Assembly: GCF_024700075.1 (NCBI RefSeq)
Contig: NZ_JAJONE010000001.1
Location: forward strand, 3,495,001 to 3,559,000
DNA length: 64,000 nt
Origin: Hymenobacter sp. J193
GTDB lineage: Bacteria; Bacteroidota; Bacteroidia; Cytophagales; Hymenobacteraceae
Direction: 5' to 3'
In this document: positions 8,706 through 17,414 of the stretch, piece after piece
Numbering within the stretch: the stretch's first letter is position 1
How the letters are laid out: each line of letters opens with the position of its first letter
Translations under genes and position numbers: made by a program
The notes under the pieces: model-generated
Databases searched by the model: none
What the model was told of the DNA's origin: nothing
Seen by the model: only the letters and a program-made list of their open reading frames with translations

Positions 8706-9284
8706 ATGCGTAAATTTTCCCGCCACCGTGCTCCTTCCCCTCACCAGTCGCTGCTGAAAGCTATTCAGGCCCACTTTGGGCTGACGCAGGAGCAGCTGTC
8801 GCAGGTACTGGATGTGTCAAGAGTAGCGCTAAACCAGTACGATGCGAAGGGCAAAGCCCGCAACCTGCCAACGACGGCCGTGCTACGGTTGCTGGCGTGG
8901 CAACAGCTGTTACCGGCCCCGCACGGTCCGGCTCCTACGCCGCCGGTGCCTGTCGTACTTGCTCCACTGCCCGCCGCCGACCGGGAAACGCTGGATTTCC
9001 GTCGACGGGAAATTGCCTTGCAACAATACCGGCTGGAGCAGAAGCTGGCGCAGTGTAGGGTACATCTGGCCCAGGCTCGTCTTCGGCAGCAGGCGCTACC
9101 CGCCCTTCACGTGGCCTTTTCCCCGGCCGATGAGCTGACAGAGCAATGGCTGAAATGGCTGGAGCGGGACAGTCGGGCTATACTGGCCAAAGAGGAACCC
9201 GCTGCTCTGCTACTGGCATTGCGGCTGCGGGTGCTGGCCTTTGAAGTGAAGGAAATTGAACAACTGTTAGCCCAGTCGGCGTAA
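8706..9284 (+). CDS. helix-turn-helix protein, putative DNA-binding regulator
   Basis: 192 residues from ATG 8706; upstream in-frame codons run through the operator-like repeats and are not used. Residues about 14-60 fit an XRE-type HTH (LLKAIQAHFGLTQEQLSQVLDVSRVALNQYDAKG), with the recognition helix at VSRVALNQY. The rest is a Pro-rich linker followed by two long Gln/Arg/Leu-rich helices (about 105-135 and 150-190) that could dimerise. It is divergent from the GT9 gene and sits just behind the TGTTACA array, so self-regulation is likely (inference). The ligand and other targets are unknown. Confidence 0.7.
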   Translation: MRKFSRHRAPSPHQSLLKAIQAHFGLTQEQLSQVLDVSRVALNQYDAKGKARNLPTTAVLRLLAWQQLLPAPHGPAPTPPVPVVLAPLPAADRETLDFRRREIALQQYRLEQKLAQCRVHLAQARLRQQALPALHVAFSPADELTEQWLKWLERDSRAILAKEEPAALLLALRLRVLAFEVKEIEQLLAQSA

Positions 9285-9304
9285 TTCCAGAAACGGTAAA
9301 CAAT

Positions 9305-9422
9305 GTAGAGACGCGACACTTCGCGTCTCCTCGTTGAACGACCAGAACCGTGCCGACCGAACAACATCAGTGCCCGAAGGTCAGCGGCGCGGACGACGAG
9401 ACGCGAAGTGTCGCGTCTCTAC
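9305..9422. repeat. 30-bp inverted repeat, dispersed intergenic palindrome
   Basis: Arms 9305-9334 and 9393-9422 match with one mismatch (GTAGAGACGCGACACTTCGC and its complement). Each arm contains its own smaller palindrome GACGCGA...TCGCGTC. It fills the space between the convergent HTH and purB genes, leaving a 58-base loop. Confidence 0.75.
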
Positions 9423-9437
9423 CTCGTTCGGGAGGCG

Positions 9438-10802
9438 TTACACGCCTACGTAGTTGCTGGGCGAAATAACCCGCAGCTCGGCTTTCACATCCTCGCGCAC
9501 ATTCAGCGTTTCGATGAACTCCTGAATAGTTTGCTCGGTGATGGCCTCGCCGGTGCGGGTGAGGGCCTTGAGGGCGTTGTAGGGGTCGGGGTAGTTTTCG
9601 CGGCGCAGAATGGTTTGCAGGGCTTCGGCTACCACGGCCCAGTTATCGTTCAGGTCGCGGCGCAGGGCGGCTTCGTCGAGGGCCAGCTTATCGAGGCCGC
9701 GCTGCAGGGCAGTGAGGGCAATGAGCGTGTGGCCCAAGGGCACGCCCAGGTTGCGCAGCACGGTAGAGTCCGTCAAGTCGCGCTGCAGGCGGCTGATAGG
9801 CAGCTTGGCCGACAGGTGCTCGAGCACGGCGTTGGCCAGACCCAGGTTGCCCTCGGCGTTTTCAAAATCAATGGGGTTGACCTTGTGCGGCATGGCCGAG
9901 GAGCCCACTTCCCCGGCCTTGATGGTCTGGCGGAAGTAGCCCAGGGAAATGTACTGCCACACGTCCCGGGCCAGATCGGTGAGGATGGTGTTAAGGCGCT
10001 TCACCCCGTCGCAAAGGGCCGCGAGGTGGTCGTAGTGCTCAATCTGGGTGGTGGGGAAGGAGCGGTGCAGCCCCAGCCGGTCCTGCACGAAGTGCTGCCC
10101 GAACTCGTGCCAGTCGATGGCCGGGTAGGCTACGTGGTGGGCATTGAAGTTGCCGGTAGCACCCCCAAACTTGGCAGCGAAGGGCACCTGGCTCAATAGC
10201 TCCACCTGGGCATCGAGGCGGGCCACAAACACCTGAATTTCCTTGCCCAGGCGGGTAGGCGAGGCCGGCTGACCGTGGGTGCGGGCCAGCATGGGGACGG
10301 CCTCCCAGTCCTTGGCGCGGCTGGCCAGCTGGTTGCGCACCTGCGCGTAGGCAGGCAGCAGCACCTTCACCACGGCGTGCTGCAAACTAAGCGGAATGGC
10401 GGTGTTGTTGATGTCCTGGGACGTGAGGCCGAAGTGAATGAACTCCAGGTACTGGCCCAGGCCCAGGGCCGTGAACTTGTCGCGCAGGAAGTATTCCACG
10501 GCTTTTACATCGTGGTTGGTCACCTTTTCGTGGGCCTTCACGGCTTCAGCATCCTCGGCCGAGAAGTCGAGGTAGATCTGACGCAGATCCGTAAAAATGT
10601 CCTTGGATACCTCCGCCAGCTGGGGCAGGGGCAGCTGGCACAACGCCACGAAGTACTCCACCTCCACCAGCACGCGGTAGCGGATCAGGGCCAGCTCCGA
10701 AAAGAAGGCGGCCAGAGGTACCGTTTGGCGGCGGTAGCGCCCATCGAGCGGCGACACGGCAGTGAGGGCGGAGAAGGACGTGGTATCGGTTGAGGCAGAC
10801 AT
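9438..10802 (-). CDS. purB: adenylosuccinate lyase
   Basis: 454 residues, the length of the E. coli-type enzyme. It splits adenylosuccinate to AMP and fumarate, and SAICAR to AICAR, in purine synthesis; cytosolic homotetramer. The N-terminal SPLDGRY, the central TSQDINNTA and RTHGQPASPTRLGKE, and the fumarate-lyase signature GSSAMPHKVNPIDFEN (around residue 295) are all present, including the catalytic serine loop. ATG 10802 is the right start because it gives the usual short leader before AVSPLDGRY, and a promoter element lies 27 bases upstream. It is a single-gene unit, convergent with the HTH gene. Confidence 0.97.
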   Translation of the reverse strand: MSASTDTTSFSALTAVSPLDGRYRRQTVPLAAFFSELALIRYRVLVEVEYFVALCQLPLPQLAEVSKDIFTDLRQIYLDFSAEDAEAVKAHEKVTNHDVKAVEYFLRDKFTALGLGQYLEFIHFGLTSQDINNTAIPLSLQHAVVKVLLPAYAQVRNQLASRAKDWEAVPMLARTHGQPASPTRLGKEIQVFVARLDAQVELLSQVPFAAKFGGATGNFNAHHVAYPAIDWHEFGQHFVQDRLGLHRSFPTTQIEHYDHLAALCDGVKRLNTILTDLARDVWQYISLGYFRQTIKAGEVGSSAMPHKVNPIDFENAEGNLGLANAVLEHLSAKLPISRLQRDLTDSTVLRNLGVPLGHTLIALTALQRGLDKLALDEAALRRDLNDNWAVVAEALQTILRRENYPDPYNALKALTRTGEAITEQTIQEFIETLNVREDVKAELRVISPSNYVGV

Positions 10803-10828
10803 GCGTATAGGGAGTTGGCCGGAAGCGC

Positions 10829-10836
10829 CAAAGGTA
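10829..10836 (-). promoter_or_regulatory. purB promoter -7 element
   Basis: On the minus strand the bases read TACCTTTG, a perfect TAnnTTTG. The transcript would begin about 20 bases before the purB ATG. A clear -33 TTTG is not visible. Confidence 0.55.
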
Positions 10837-10880
10837 CACAATGGCCTTGGCGCCCGGATAGCCCACGCAGTGCTTTTCCC

Positions 10881-10888
10881 TACCTTTG
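10881..10888 (+). promoter_or_regulatory. GT51 gene promoter -7 element
   Basis: TACCTTTG on the plus strand, divergent from the purB element 45 bases away. It would give a leader of about 65 bases before the GTG at 10962. Confidence 0.55.
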
Positions 10889-10961
10889 TATTCCGAGCGG
10901 CGGCGGGTTCGGCACGAATCTGGTAAGGCCCGGCCGCGACTGTCCCTCTCTGTTTGTGCGC

Positions 10962-13097
10962 GTGAATCCAGCTACGAAGAAAAAACTAGGTATTGGTGTA
11001 GGGGTAGTGGTGGCGCTGCTGGCCGTGGGCCTGGCAGTGTTTCTGCTCAAGCGCCAGGAACTGCTGGAGTACGCCCTGCGCGAAGTCAAAACCAAGGTCG
11101 AGAAAAAGTACCCCGTCACGCTCACGCTGGGCCCGGCCCGCTTTACCGACCTCAACACGGTGCGCATCGACGGCGTGGCGCTGGTGCCCACCGACCGCGA
11201 CACACTGCTGCAGGCCCGGCGCATCAACGCTTCCATCTCGCTGAAAACCCTTTTTGCGCGGCGTCCGGTGTTCAGCGACCTGCAGATTGACTCAGCCCGC
11301 CTCACAGCTCGCAAAACCGAAACTACTGACAACTACTCCTTCTTTTTCGCCAAGAAAAAGACGCCTGTGCGTCGCGACACCACCCAGGGCGCCAACTACG
11401 GTCTGCTGCTGAACCAGCTGTTGGAAACGGCATTTGATAACGTGCCCGGCGAAGCAGATTTCCGCAACTTCCTGGTTACCTACCGCAGCCCCGACCACAA
11501 CGCCACGCTCACCATGCCGCGCTTCGCCATCGAAGACGGCGACCTGACCGGGCAGCTCACGGCCGATATCGACTCGGTGGTAAACACCTTCGGGCTGCAG
11601 GGCCACATCGAGCCCGGCGACTACGCCCTGGAGGCCAATGTGTACGGGCTGAACGGGCGGCCCGTGCTGCTGCCCTACGTGCAGCGCCGCTACGGAGCCC
11701 GGGTGCAGTTCGACACGGTGCAGGTGAGCTTGTCGGATAAAGACCTCGACGACGACCAGCTGACGGTGCGCGGCACGGCCTGGGCCCGCAACTTTGTAGT
11801 AAATCACCCCAAGCTGGCCGACCACGACGTGCGCTTTCCCCGCGCCGGCATCGACTACGTGGCCACGCTGGGCAAAGCCTACGGGGCGCTGGAAAACGGC
11901 ACCAAAATCACGCTGAACCGGATGGAGTTCTTTCCGGAAATTTCGGTGCGCAAGCTGCCCCGCAAGCAGCGCCTGACGGGCAAGGCGAACGGGGTGGAGT
12001 CGCCGGATGAGCTGCTGGCCGGCTTGCAGCTGAAAGTGAATATAAAATCGGGCGAGACGAAAGCCAACGACTTCTTCGCGGCCTTGCCCGAAGGCATGTT
12101 CAGCACGCTGGAGGGCACGCAGGGCGAAGGCACGCTCACCTACCGCCTGCTGGCCGACCTGGACATGAACCAGCTCGACAGCCTCAAGTTCAGCTCCTCG
12201 CTCACGGGCAAAAACTTTCGCCTCACACGCTTTGGCCGCGAAGACCTGGGCAAACTCAACACGCCTTTCGCGTACACGGCCTACAACGACAAGGGTGACT
12301 CCATCAAGACCTTTCAGGTGGGGCCGCCCAACCCCGAGTTCGTGCCCTTCAACCAAGTGTCGCAGTACCTTAAGCACGCCATCCTTACAGCCGAAGACCC
12401 GCGATTTTTCACGCACAAGGGCTTTATGGCCAAGGCTTTCGTTAATTCCATTATTCAAAATATCAAGGAAAAGCGCTTTGCCCGGGGTGGCAGCACCATT
12501 TCCATGCAACTGGTGAAGAACGTATTTCTGACCCGCCAAAAGACTGTGACGCGCAAGATTGAGGAAGCCCTGATAGTGTGGCTGATCGAAAATACCCGCG
12601 TGGCCACTAAGGAGCGCATGATGGAGGTGTACCTCAACATCATTGAGTGGGGCCCGAAGATTTATGGGGTGACGGAGGCAGCACGGTTCTACTTCAGCAA
12701 GCAGCCCAACGAGCTGACGCTGTCCGAAAGCCTGTACCTGGCCAGCATCATTCCGCGTCCCAAGCTTTACCGCCTGGGCTTCAACCAGTACGGCGACATG
12801 CGCCGGAGCGCCCGGTATTTCCACCGGCTTATTGCCCAGCTGATGGCCCGCAAAGGCTACATTTCGCAGGATGAGTACGAGGGCTTGGGCTACTCCGTGA
12901 ACTTCAGCAACCCCAGCCGCATGGGCTTCATTCCGCGCCCCGATACCACCCGCACCGTAGTAGCCGCCGACTCCAGCCAGTATCAGCCCCTGAACCTGAT
13001 TGACCTGCTGGGCGGCGGGGCCGATGAAGGCGTGAATACTAATACGCCAGTGGATGCTGGTACGGCTGCGCCCGCGCAAGCACCCCCGAAAAATTAA
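10962..13097 (+). CDS. GT51 peptidoglycan transglycosylase with AsmA-like N-terminal half
   Basis: About 711 residues. One membrane anchor (LGIGVGVVVALLAVGLAVFL) is followed by some 420 residues resembling AsmA/DUF748-type beta structure (VRIDGVALVPTDRDTLLQA, VFSDLQIDSARL). The C-terminal 465-640 region is a glycosyltransferase 51 domain: TAEDPRFFTHKGF carries the catalytic Glu (E478), GGSTISMQLVKN starts at 509, then RKIEEALIVWLIE and EVYLNIIEWG. No penicillin-binding transpeptidase domain follows, so it would only polymerise lipid II glycan on the periplasmic face. The start is GTG 10962 or GTG 10956; there is no ATG nearby. The fusion differs from classic PBP1 and from short MtgA. Confidence 0.85.
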   Translation: MNPATKKKLGIGVGVVVALLAVGLAVFLLKRQELLEYALREVKTKVEKKYPVTLTLGPARFTDLNTVRIDGVALVPTDRDTLLQARRINASISLKTLFARRPVFSDLQIDSARLTARKTETTDNYSFFFAKKKTPVRRDTTQGANYGLLLNQLLETAFDNVPGEADFRNFLVTYRSPDHNATLTMPRFAIEDGDLTGQLTADIDSVVNTFGLQGHIEPGDYALEANVYGLNGRPVLLPYVQRRYGARVQFDTVQVSLSDKDLDDDQLTVRGTAWARNFVVNHPKLADHDVRFPRAGIDYVATLGKAYGALENGTKITLNRMEFFPEISVRKLPRKQRLTGKANGVESPDELLAGLQLKVNIKSGETKANDFFAALPEGMFSTLEGTQGEGTLTYRLLADLDMNQLDSLKFSSSLTGKNFRLTRFGREDLGKLNTPFAYTAYNDKGDSIKTFQVGPPNPEFVPFNQVSQYLKHAILTAEDPRFFTHKGFMAKAFVNSIIQNIKEKRFARGGSTISMQLVKNVFLTRQKTVTRKIEEALIVWLIENTRVATKERMMEVYLNIIEWGPKIYGVTEAARFYFSKQPNELTLSESLYLASIIPRPKLYRLGFNQYGDMRRSARYFHRLIAQLMARKGYISQDEYEGLGYSVNFSNPSRMGFIPRPDTTRTVVAADSSQYQPLNLIDLLGGGADEGVNTNTPVDAGTAAPAQAPPKN

Positions 13098-13231
13098 GTA
13101 TGTTTTAAGTATAGGGACGGCCATGCGAGGTAAGAATCAACTGCGGTAAAACCGGGTTGACAACTCTGGCGGGACTTTGGGTATCAGGAGAAGTAAACCA
13201 GTTTCTCCTAGTTGCCTGATTGTTCTCATCT

Positions 13232-14071
13232 ATGACCTTTCGCCGCTTGCTTGCCGCCGTTTGCCTGTATGGCGCCAGTGCACTGTTGCCCACTTTTGCG
13301 CAGGACCGAACACTGACCGGGGTTGTGCAGGCGCTTGAAACCCGGCTGCCGCTTCCCTACGTCAATATTGGTATCCGGGGGAAAAATACCGGCACTGTTG
13401 CCGACGAGAACGGCGCCTTTTCGCTGCGGGTACCGGCGGCCCGAACTGGAGATACTCTCACTTTTTCGGCTGTAGGGTACGAGGAGCAGGCTTGGCCGCT
13501 AGCACAGCTAGAAGACCGGCACTTGCAACCCTTATTGCTCACGCAGAAGACCACAACCCTAGCAGAGGTGGTTGTGCGCGCCAAAGCTGCTAAAGTGCGG
13601 CGCATTGGTACTACCACCCACAATCCGTTTCTCTGGGGAAACGTCGTCAGCAAAGACACCCACGATATCGGCGAATTTGCCACCTTACTTTCTTTGGGTA
13701 ATAAAGCCTCGCAGTTGGTGCAGGCTCATATATTTCTGCGTCGGCCAACGGTAGACACGGTTACTTTTCGGCTTAATTTCTACCGGGTTTCCCACGGATT
13801 ACCGGGTGAGCGGGCGGTAGAGCAATCCATCCTCCTGCGCACGGCCATCCAGAATGGCTGGCTAACCATTGACTTGACGAAATATGCACTCACCCTGCAA
13901 AATGACTTCTACCTGGGCTTCGAGTTCTTACCCGAAAAGCAAGGGGCTATTCCGGCTTTCAGCTATGGAGCGCAGTTTGGTGGAGCCGTAGTTGTGCGCA
14001 CAAGCAGCCTGGGCATATGGAAGCGAGAATCGGGTGCTTCACTGGCTGCTTACGTGACGGTGTGGCAGTAA
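13232..14071 (+). CDS. carboxypeptidase-regulatory-like domain protein, secreted
   Basis: 279 residues from ATG 13232. A signal peptide (MTFRRLLAAVCLYGASALLP, cut after FAQ) is followed by a CarboxypepD_reg-like/CNA-B type domain (TLTGVVQALETRLPLPYVNI, NTGTVADENGAFSLRVP), as found in front of TonB receptors. Here no receptor barrel follows. The remaining 180 residues are beta-rich (LAEVVVRAKAAK, TVTFRLNFYRV, FYLGFEFL) and match a Bacteroidota pattern annotated only as hypothetical. It is probably periplasmic or outer-membrane associated. It stands alone, with no strong neighbour link. Confidence 0.7.
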   Translation: MTFRRLLAAVCLYGASALLPTFAQDRTLTGVVQALETRLPLPYVNIGIRGKNTGTVADENGAFSLRVPAARTGDTLTFSAVGYEEQAWPLAQLEDRHLQPLLLTQKTTTLAEVVVRAKAAKVRRIGTTTHNPFLWGNVVSKDTHDIGEFATLLSLGNKASQLVQAHIFLRRPTVDTVTFRLNFYRVSHGLPGERAVEQSILLRTAIQNGWLTIDLTKYALTLQNDFYLGFEFLPEKQGAIPAFSYGAQFGGAVVVRTSSLGIWKRESGASLAAYVTVWQ

Positions 14072-14158
14072 GCCAGCGCAGGACGGTTGTGGCCAATGCA
14101 TGGAATGGCGGTTTTGCCGGATGTTGGGGCTTGTAGTACGCAAGCTTCCGGACCGACT

Positions 14159-15118
14159 TCAGATATGCCCATCCGATGGGCTGTTAGGTTCAGCCTCCTT
14201 CTTTGGGGGCAGTGGGCGCAGCAACGACAGCAGGATAGAGCCCAGCAGGAGCGCGCCTACCACGCCCAGGGAAATGCCCATGGGGATGTGCACCAGCTCG
14301 GAAACCAGCAGCTTGCCCCCGATAAAAATCAGGATAAGAGCCAGGCCGTAGTGCAGGTAGTGAAACAGCTTCATGAGGCCGGCCAGCGCAAAGTATAGAG
14401 CCCGCAAACCCAGCAAGGCAAATACGTTGGACGTAAACACGATAAACGTATTCTGCGACACGGCCAGAATAGCCGGAATGGAGTCGGCGGCAAATACCAC
14501 GTCGGTGGTTTCCACCATCACCAGCACCACGAACAAGGGCGTGGCAAACAGCAGCTTTTCTTTGCGCACGAAAAACTTGCCGCCTTCCAGCTTGCTGGTG
14601 ATGGGCAGGTGGCGGCTCAGAAACTTTACCACCGGGTTGGCATCGGGGTCAATTTCCGGCTCCCCGGCCGAGGAAGCCATTTTCACGCCGGTATATACCA
14701 GAAACGCGCCCAGCAAATACAGCAGGAAGTGAAACTTGGCCAGTAGCGCCGCACCCACCAGAATAAACACTGCCCGCAGTACCAGCGCCCCAATGATGCC
14801 CCAGAACAGGATTTTGTGCTGGTACTCCTGCGGCACCCGGAAATACGTGAAGATGAGCAGGAACACGAACAGGTTGTCCACGCTCAGGGACTTCTCGATC
14901 AGGTAGCCGGTGAGAAACTCAATGGCTGCCGTCTGGCCCATGGTACGCCAAACCAGGTAGTTGAAGCCTAATGACAGCACCACCCAGAACGCGCTCCAGC
15001 CCAAAGCCTCGCGCATGTGCACCACGTGGGCTTTGCGGTTGAATACCAGCAGATCGAGCAGGAGCATTGCCAGCACGAAGGCCGTAAATGCCGCCCAGAA
15101 CAAGGGTGTATTTTCCAT
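14159..15118 (-). CDS. TerC family integral membrane protein
   Basis: 319 residues with about nine membrane helices. The TerC signatures are clear: YLIEKSLSVDNLFVFLLIF near residue 75, the paired acidic motif LVMVETTDVVFAADSIPAIL around 200, and FVFTSNVFALLGLRALYF nearby. TerC/Alx proteins are linked to tellurite resistance and to manganese export during metalation of exported proteins; which applies here is not visible. I chose ATG 15118 (MENTPLFWAAFTAFVLAML), since the longer open frame upstream is antisense-like and has no TerC similarity. A TACCTTCA element on the minus strand at 15163-15170 may be its promoter. Confidence 0.9.
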   Translation of the reverse strand: MENTPLFWAAFTAFVLAMLLLDLLVFNRKAHVVHMREALGWSAFWVVLSLGFNYLVWRTMGQTAAIEFLTGYLIEKSLSVDNLFVFLLIFTYFRVPQEYQHKILFWGIIGALVLRAVFILVGAALLAKFHFLLYLLGAFLVYTGVKMASSAGEPEIDPDANPVVKFLSRHLPITSKLEGGKFFVRKEKLLFATPLFVVLVMVETTDVVFAADSIPAILAVSQNTFIVFTSNVFALLGLRALYFALAGLMKLFHYLHYGLALILIFIGGKLLVSELVHIPMGISLGVVGALLLGSILLSLLRPLPPKKEAEPNSPSDGHI

Positions 15119-15180
15119 GCAGCAGCCAGCTACCCCGGCCGCTGCGTACGGCCAGGCGAGGTTGAAGGTAGCAGAAAATC

Positions 15181-15975
15181 TTACCGCGTTTCGGAAGCGG
15201 AAGTAAAGCTGGCCGTGGAAACCGACGCGGGCGCGGGCGCGGCCCTGCGGTCGAAGCGGCGAAACAGGCTGCTGACTTTCATCTGGACTACGCCCAGCAA
15301 GGCCTCCCGGAAGATGCCCTTGCTCATTTTGGACGCGCCCCGCGTGCGGTCGGTGAAGATAATGGCCACTTCCTTGATGCGGAAGCCATACTTGAAGGCC
15401 AGCCACTTCATCTCAATCTGAAAGGCGTAACCGATAAAGCGGATATTTTCCAGCGGAATGGTGCGCAATACCCGGGCCGTGTAGCACTTGAAGCCGGCCG
15501 TAGCGTCCATGATGGGCATGCCGGTGATAAGGCGCACGTAGGCCGAGGCGAAATACGACATCAGCACCCGGCTCATGGGCCAGTTCACCACGTTCACGCC
15601 GTGGATGTAGCGCGAGCCGATGGCCATATCATAACCCTGCGCGGAGCAGGCATCATACAGTTTCAGGAGGTCTTCGGGATTGTGCGAAAAGTCGGCATCC
15701 ATCTCGAACAGGTAGCTGTAGCCGCGGGCCAAACCCCACTTAAACCCATGTATATACGCCGTGCCGAGGCCTAACTTGCCCGGGCGCTGCTCCAGAAACA
15801 ACCGACCCGGAAACTCCGGCATCAGGTCGCGCACAATCTGGGCCGTGCCATCGGGCGAGCCGTCGTCGATGATGAGCACATCAAACGGCTTCGCCAGAGA
15901 AAACACCTTGCGAATGATTAGCTCGGCGTTTTCCCGCTCGTTGTAGGTCGGTATGAGGACGAGCGAATCGTTCAT
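15181..15975 (-). CDS. polyprenol monophosphomannose synthase-like GT2 (Dpm1 type)
   Basis: 264 residues. It begins SLVLIPTYNERENAELIIRK and has the nucleotide-binding DDGSPDGTA (D37-D38), the metal site in FEMDADFSHNPEDL, and the Dpm1 patterns DATAGFKCY and TRGASKMS. Unlike the GT2 at 3291 it lacks C-terminal membrane helices, as in single-domain Dpm1 enzymes. It would transfer mannose or another hexose from a GDP/UDP donor to a polyprenyl phosphate at the inner membrane. It follows hemG by 18 bases in a divergent-stop-to-start order on the same strand, so they may be co-transcribed. Confidence 0.9.
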   Translation of the reverse strand: MNDSLVLIPTYNERENAELIIRKVFSLAKPFDVLIIDDGSPDGTAQIVRDLMPEFPGRLFLEQRPGKLGLGTAYIHGFKWGLARGYSYLFEMDADFSHNPEDLLKLYDACSAQGYDMAIGSRYIHGVNVVNWPMSRVLMSYFASAYVRLITGMPIMDATAGFKCYTARVLRTIPLENIRFIGYAFQIEMKWLAFKYGFRIKEVAIIFTDRTRGASKMSKGIFREALLGVVQMKVSSLFRRFDRRAAPAPASVSTASFTSASETR

Positions 15976-15993
15976 TTGGCCAAATATAACAGG

Positions 15994-17347
15994 TCAGCAG
16001 ATGGATGCCGCCGAAATTTTTTCGGCCACCTGGCGTGCATAACGCACGCAGTCGGGCACGGAGACACCCGCCTGCCAATTAGACACCACTTCTATCCCGT
16101 AGGTTGCCAGCGCTGCCGCGGCTTCTCTTGCCGGGGCCAGCTGCGCGTCGGCCTGCGGAATGGCCTGCTCCCACACATAGCGGCGCTGCCACTGCGGCAC
16201 ATCGGCCGAAATCCCATACAGGCGGCACAGCTCCTCGTGAACGCGGGGCAGCATCTCGGCTTCCGCATCCTGGGCCGCTTCGGCCGACTGCGCGCCGCCC
16301 ACGAACGTTGTGAACAGCACCTCATCGGTGGGGCACCGGTCGGGATAGAGGGAACTGCTCCAGATGCTGCCAGCCGCGTAGGCGCCTTCTACCTTCGGGT
16401 GCAGCGCCCCAAAGCCGTGGAGCGGGTGCTGCACGTCTTGGCGGCGGTAAGCCGTGTGCACGGCGGCCATGGGTGGGTAGTACACCTGAGCAAAAGCGGC
16501 GGCCTGGGCAGGAAAAACCGGCTCTAAAAGCTCCGCTGCCACGTAGGCCGGCAGCGCAATGAGCACCTGCGAGTACGCGCGGTCGGCAAAGGCTCCGCCG
16601 GGCGTATGCACGCGGTAAAGGCCAGCCTCGTCGCGGGTGAGGGCCGTAACGGGCTGGTGAAAGTACACGTGCCCGGCCAATCGGGCAGCCAGCGCGTCGG
16701 GCAGGGCCTGCAAACCACCCTGGAGCGACACTGTGCGGCGGCGTTGCCCCACGCCGGCCTTGGCCAGCCCGCGCAGCACCGAGCCGTGCTGCTGTTCCAG
16801 CTCCACCAGCTTTGGGAAAGCCTGCTGTACCAGAAGCTGAGCCGGGTCGCCGGCGTAGATGCCCGATACGAACGGGTTGACGGCGTAATCCACGATTTCC
16901 TGGTCGAAGCGGCGGCGGAAAAAAGCGGCTACGGTTTCGGTGGGGGGCGGGAGCGGCGGCGGGGCGGGTCAGCTCGCGCAGAATGTCGAGCCGGGCCTTC
17001 AGGCTGAAAAAACCCGACAGCAGCAAGGCCGGCGGCGAAGAAGGCAGCTTGCGGTAGCGGCCGGCGCGCAGTACGTAGCGGTTGGCCCCCACGCCCGCGG
17101 GGGGCTCCTGAATCTGGTCGGTAAGGTCCAGCTCCCGCAGCAGATCTTCCAGCTCAGGTGAAAGCAGCAGGGAATTAGGCCCCAGCTCCGTAATATATTC
17201 GCCCTCGCGGCGGCTGCGCATGTTGCCTCCGGGCTCATCGGCCGCTTCAAACAAATCGAAGTCGAGGCCGCCGCGGGAAAGGTAATACGCAGCAGTGAGG
17301 CCCGTGATGCCGCCCCCCAGAATGGCAATGCGCGTAGGTGAAGGCAT
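15994..17347 (-). CDS. hemG: protoporphyrinogen oxidase, frameshifted as read
   Basis: HemY-type FAD-dependent protoporphyrinogen/coproporphyrinogen oxidase (often labelled hemG in this phylum), the late step of haem synthesis. The N-terminal part has the dinucleotide site RIAILGGGITGLTAAYYLSR and the FAD-binding LFEAADEPGGNMRS. The C-terminal part carries PFVSGIYAGDP, YPPMAAVHTAYRR and LHPKVEGAYAAGSIWSS, typical of the family. The two parts are in different frames: removing one G from the run 16942-16947 restores a protein of about 450 residues (LTRPAAAPAPTETVAAFFRR). ATG 17347 gives the usual start. The run is six bases long, so this may be a sequencing error or a real mutation in an essential gene. 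Confidence 0.85.
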
Positions 17348-17370
17348 TGGGTGTGCAGTAGAGTAGGCCG

Positions 17371-17378
17371 CAAAAGTA
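17371..17378 (-). promoter_or_regulatory. hemG promoter -7 element
   Basis: Minus strand TACTTTTG, a perfect TAnnTTTG, 24 bases before the hemG start. It is divergent from the gmhB element at 17402-17409. Confidence 0.5.
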
Positions 17379-17401
17379 CGCCCGGCAAAAACAGGAATCC
17401 G

Positions 17402-17409
17402 TAGTTTTG
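17402..17409 (+). promoter_or_regulatory. gmhB promoter -7 element giving leaderless start
   Basis: TAGTTTTG fits TAnnTTTG and ends six bases before the ATG at 17415. With the usual 5-7 base gap the transcript would start at or next to the ATG, leaving no leader. Confidence 0.5.
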
Positions 17410-17414
17410 AGCTG

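Noticed and set aside
11292..13124. Open frame of about 610 codons on the minus strand over the GT51 gene
   Set aside because: It is opposite a gene with clear catalytic motifs, has low-complexity His/Val/Gly/Gln composition and no domain. GC-rich codon use creates such frames.
13098..13231. Promoter for the regulatory-domain protein at 13232
   Set aside because: No TAnnTTTG-type element at a suitable distance could be defended.
16322..16893. Two separate overlapping oxidoreductase genes at hemG
   Set aside because: The frames are the front and rear of one family; a single-base change joins them without gap or repeat.
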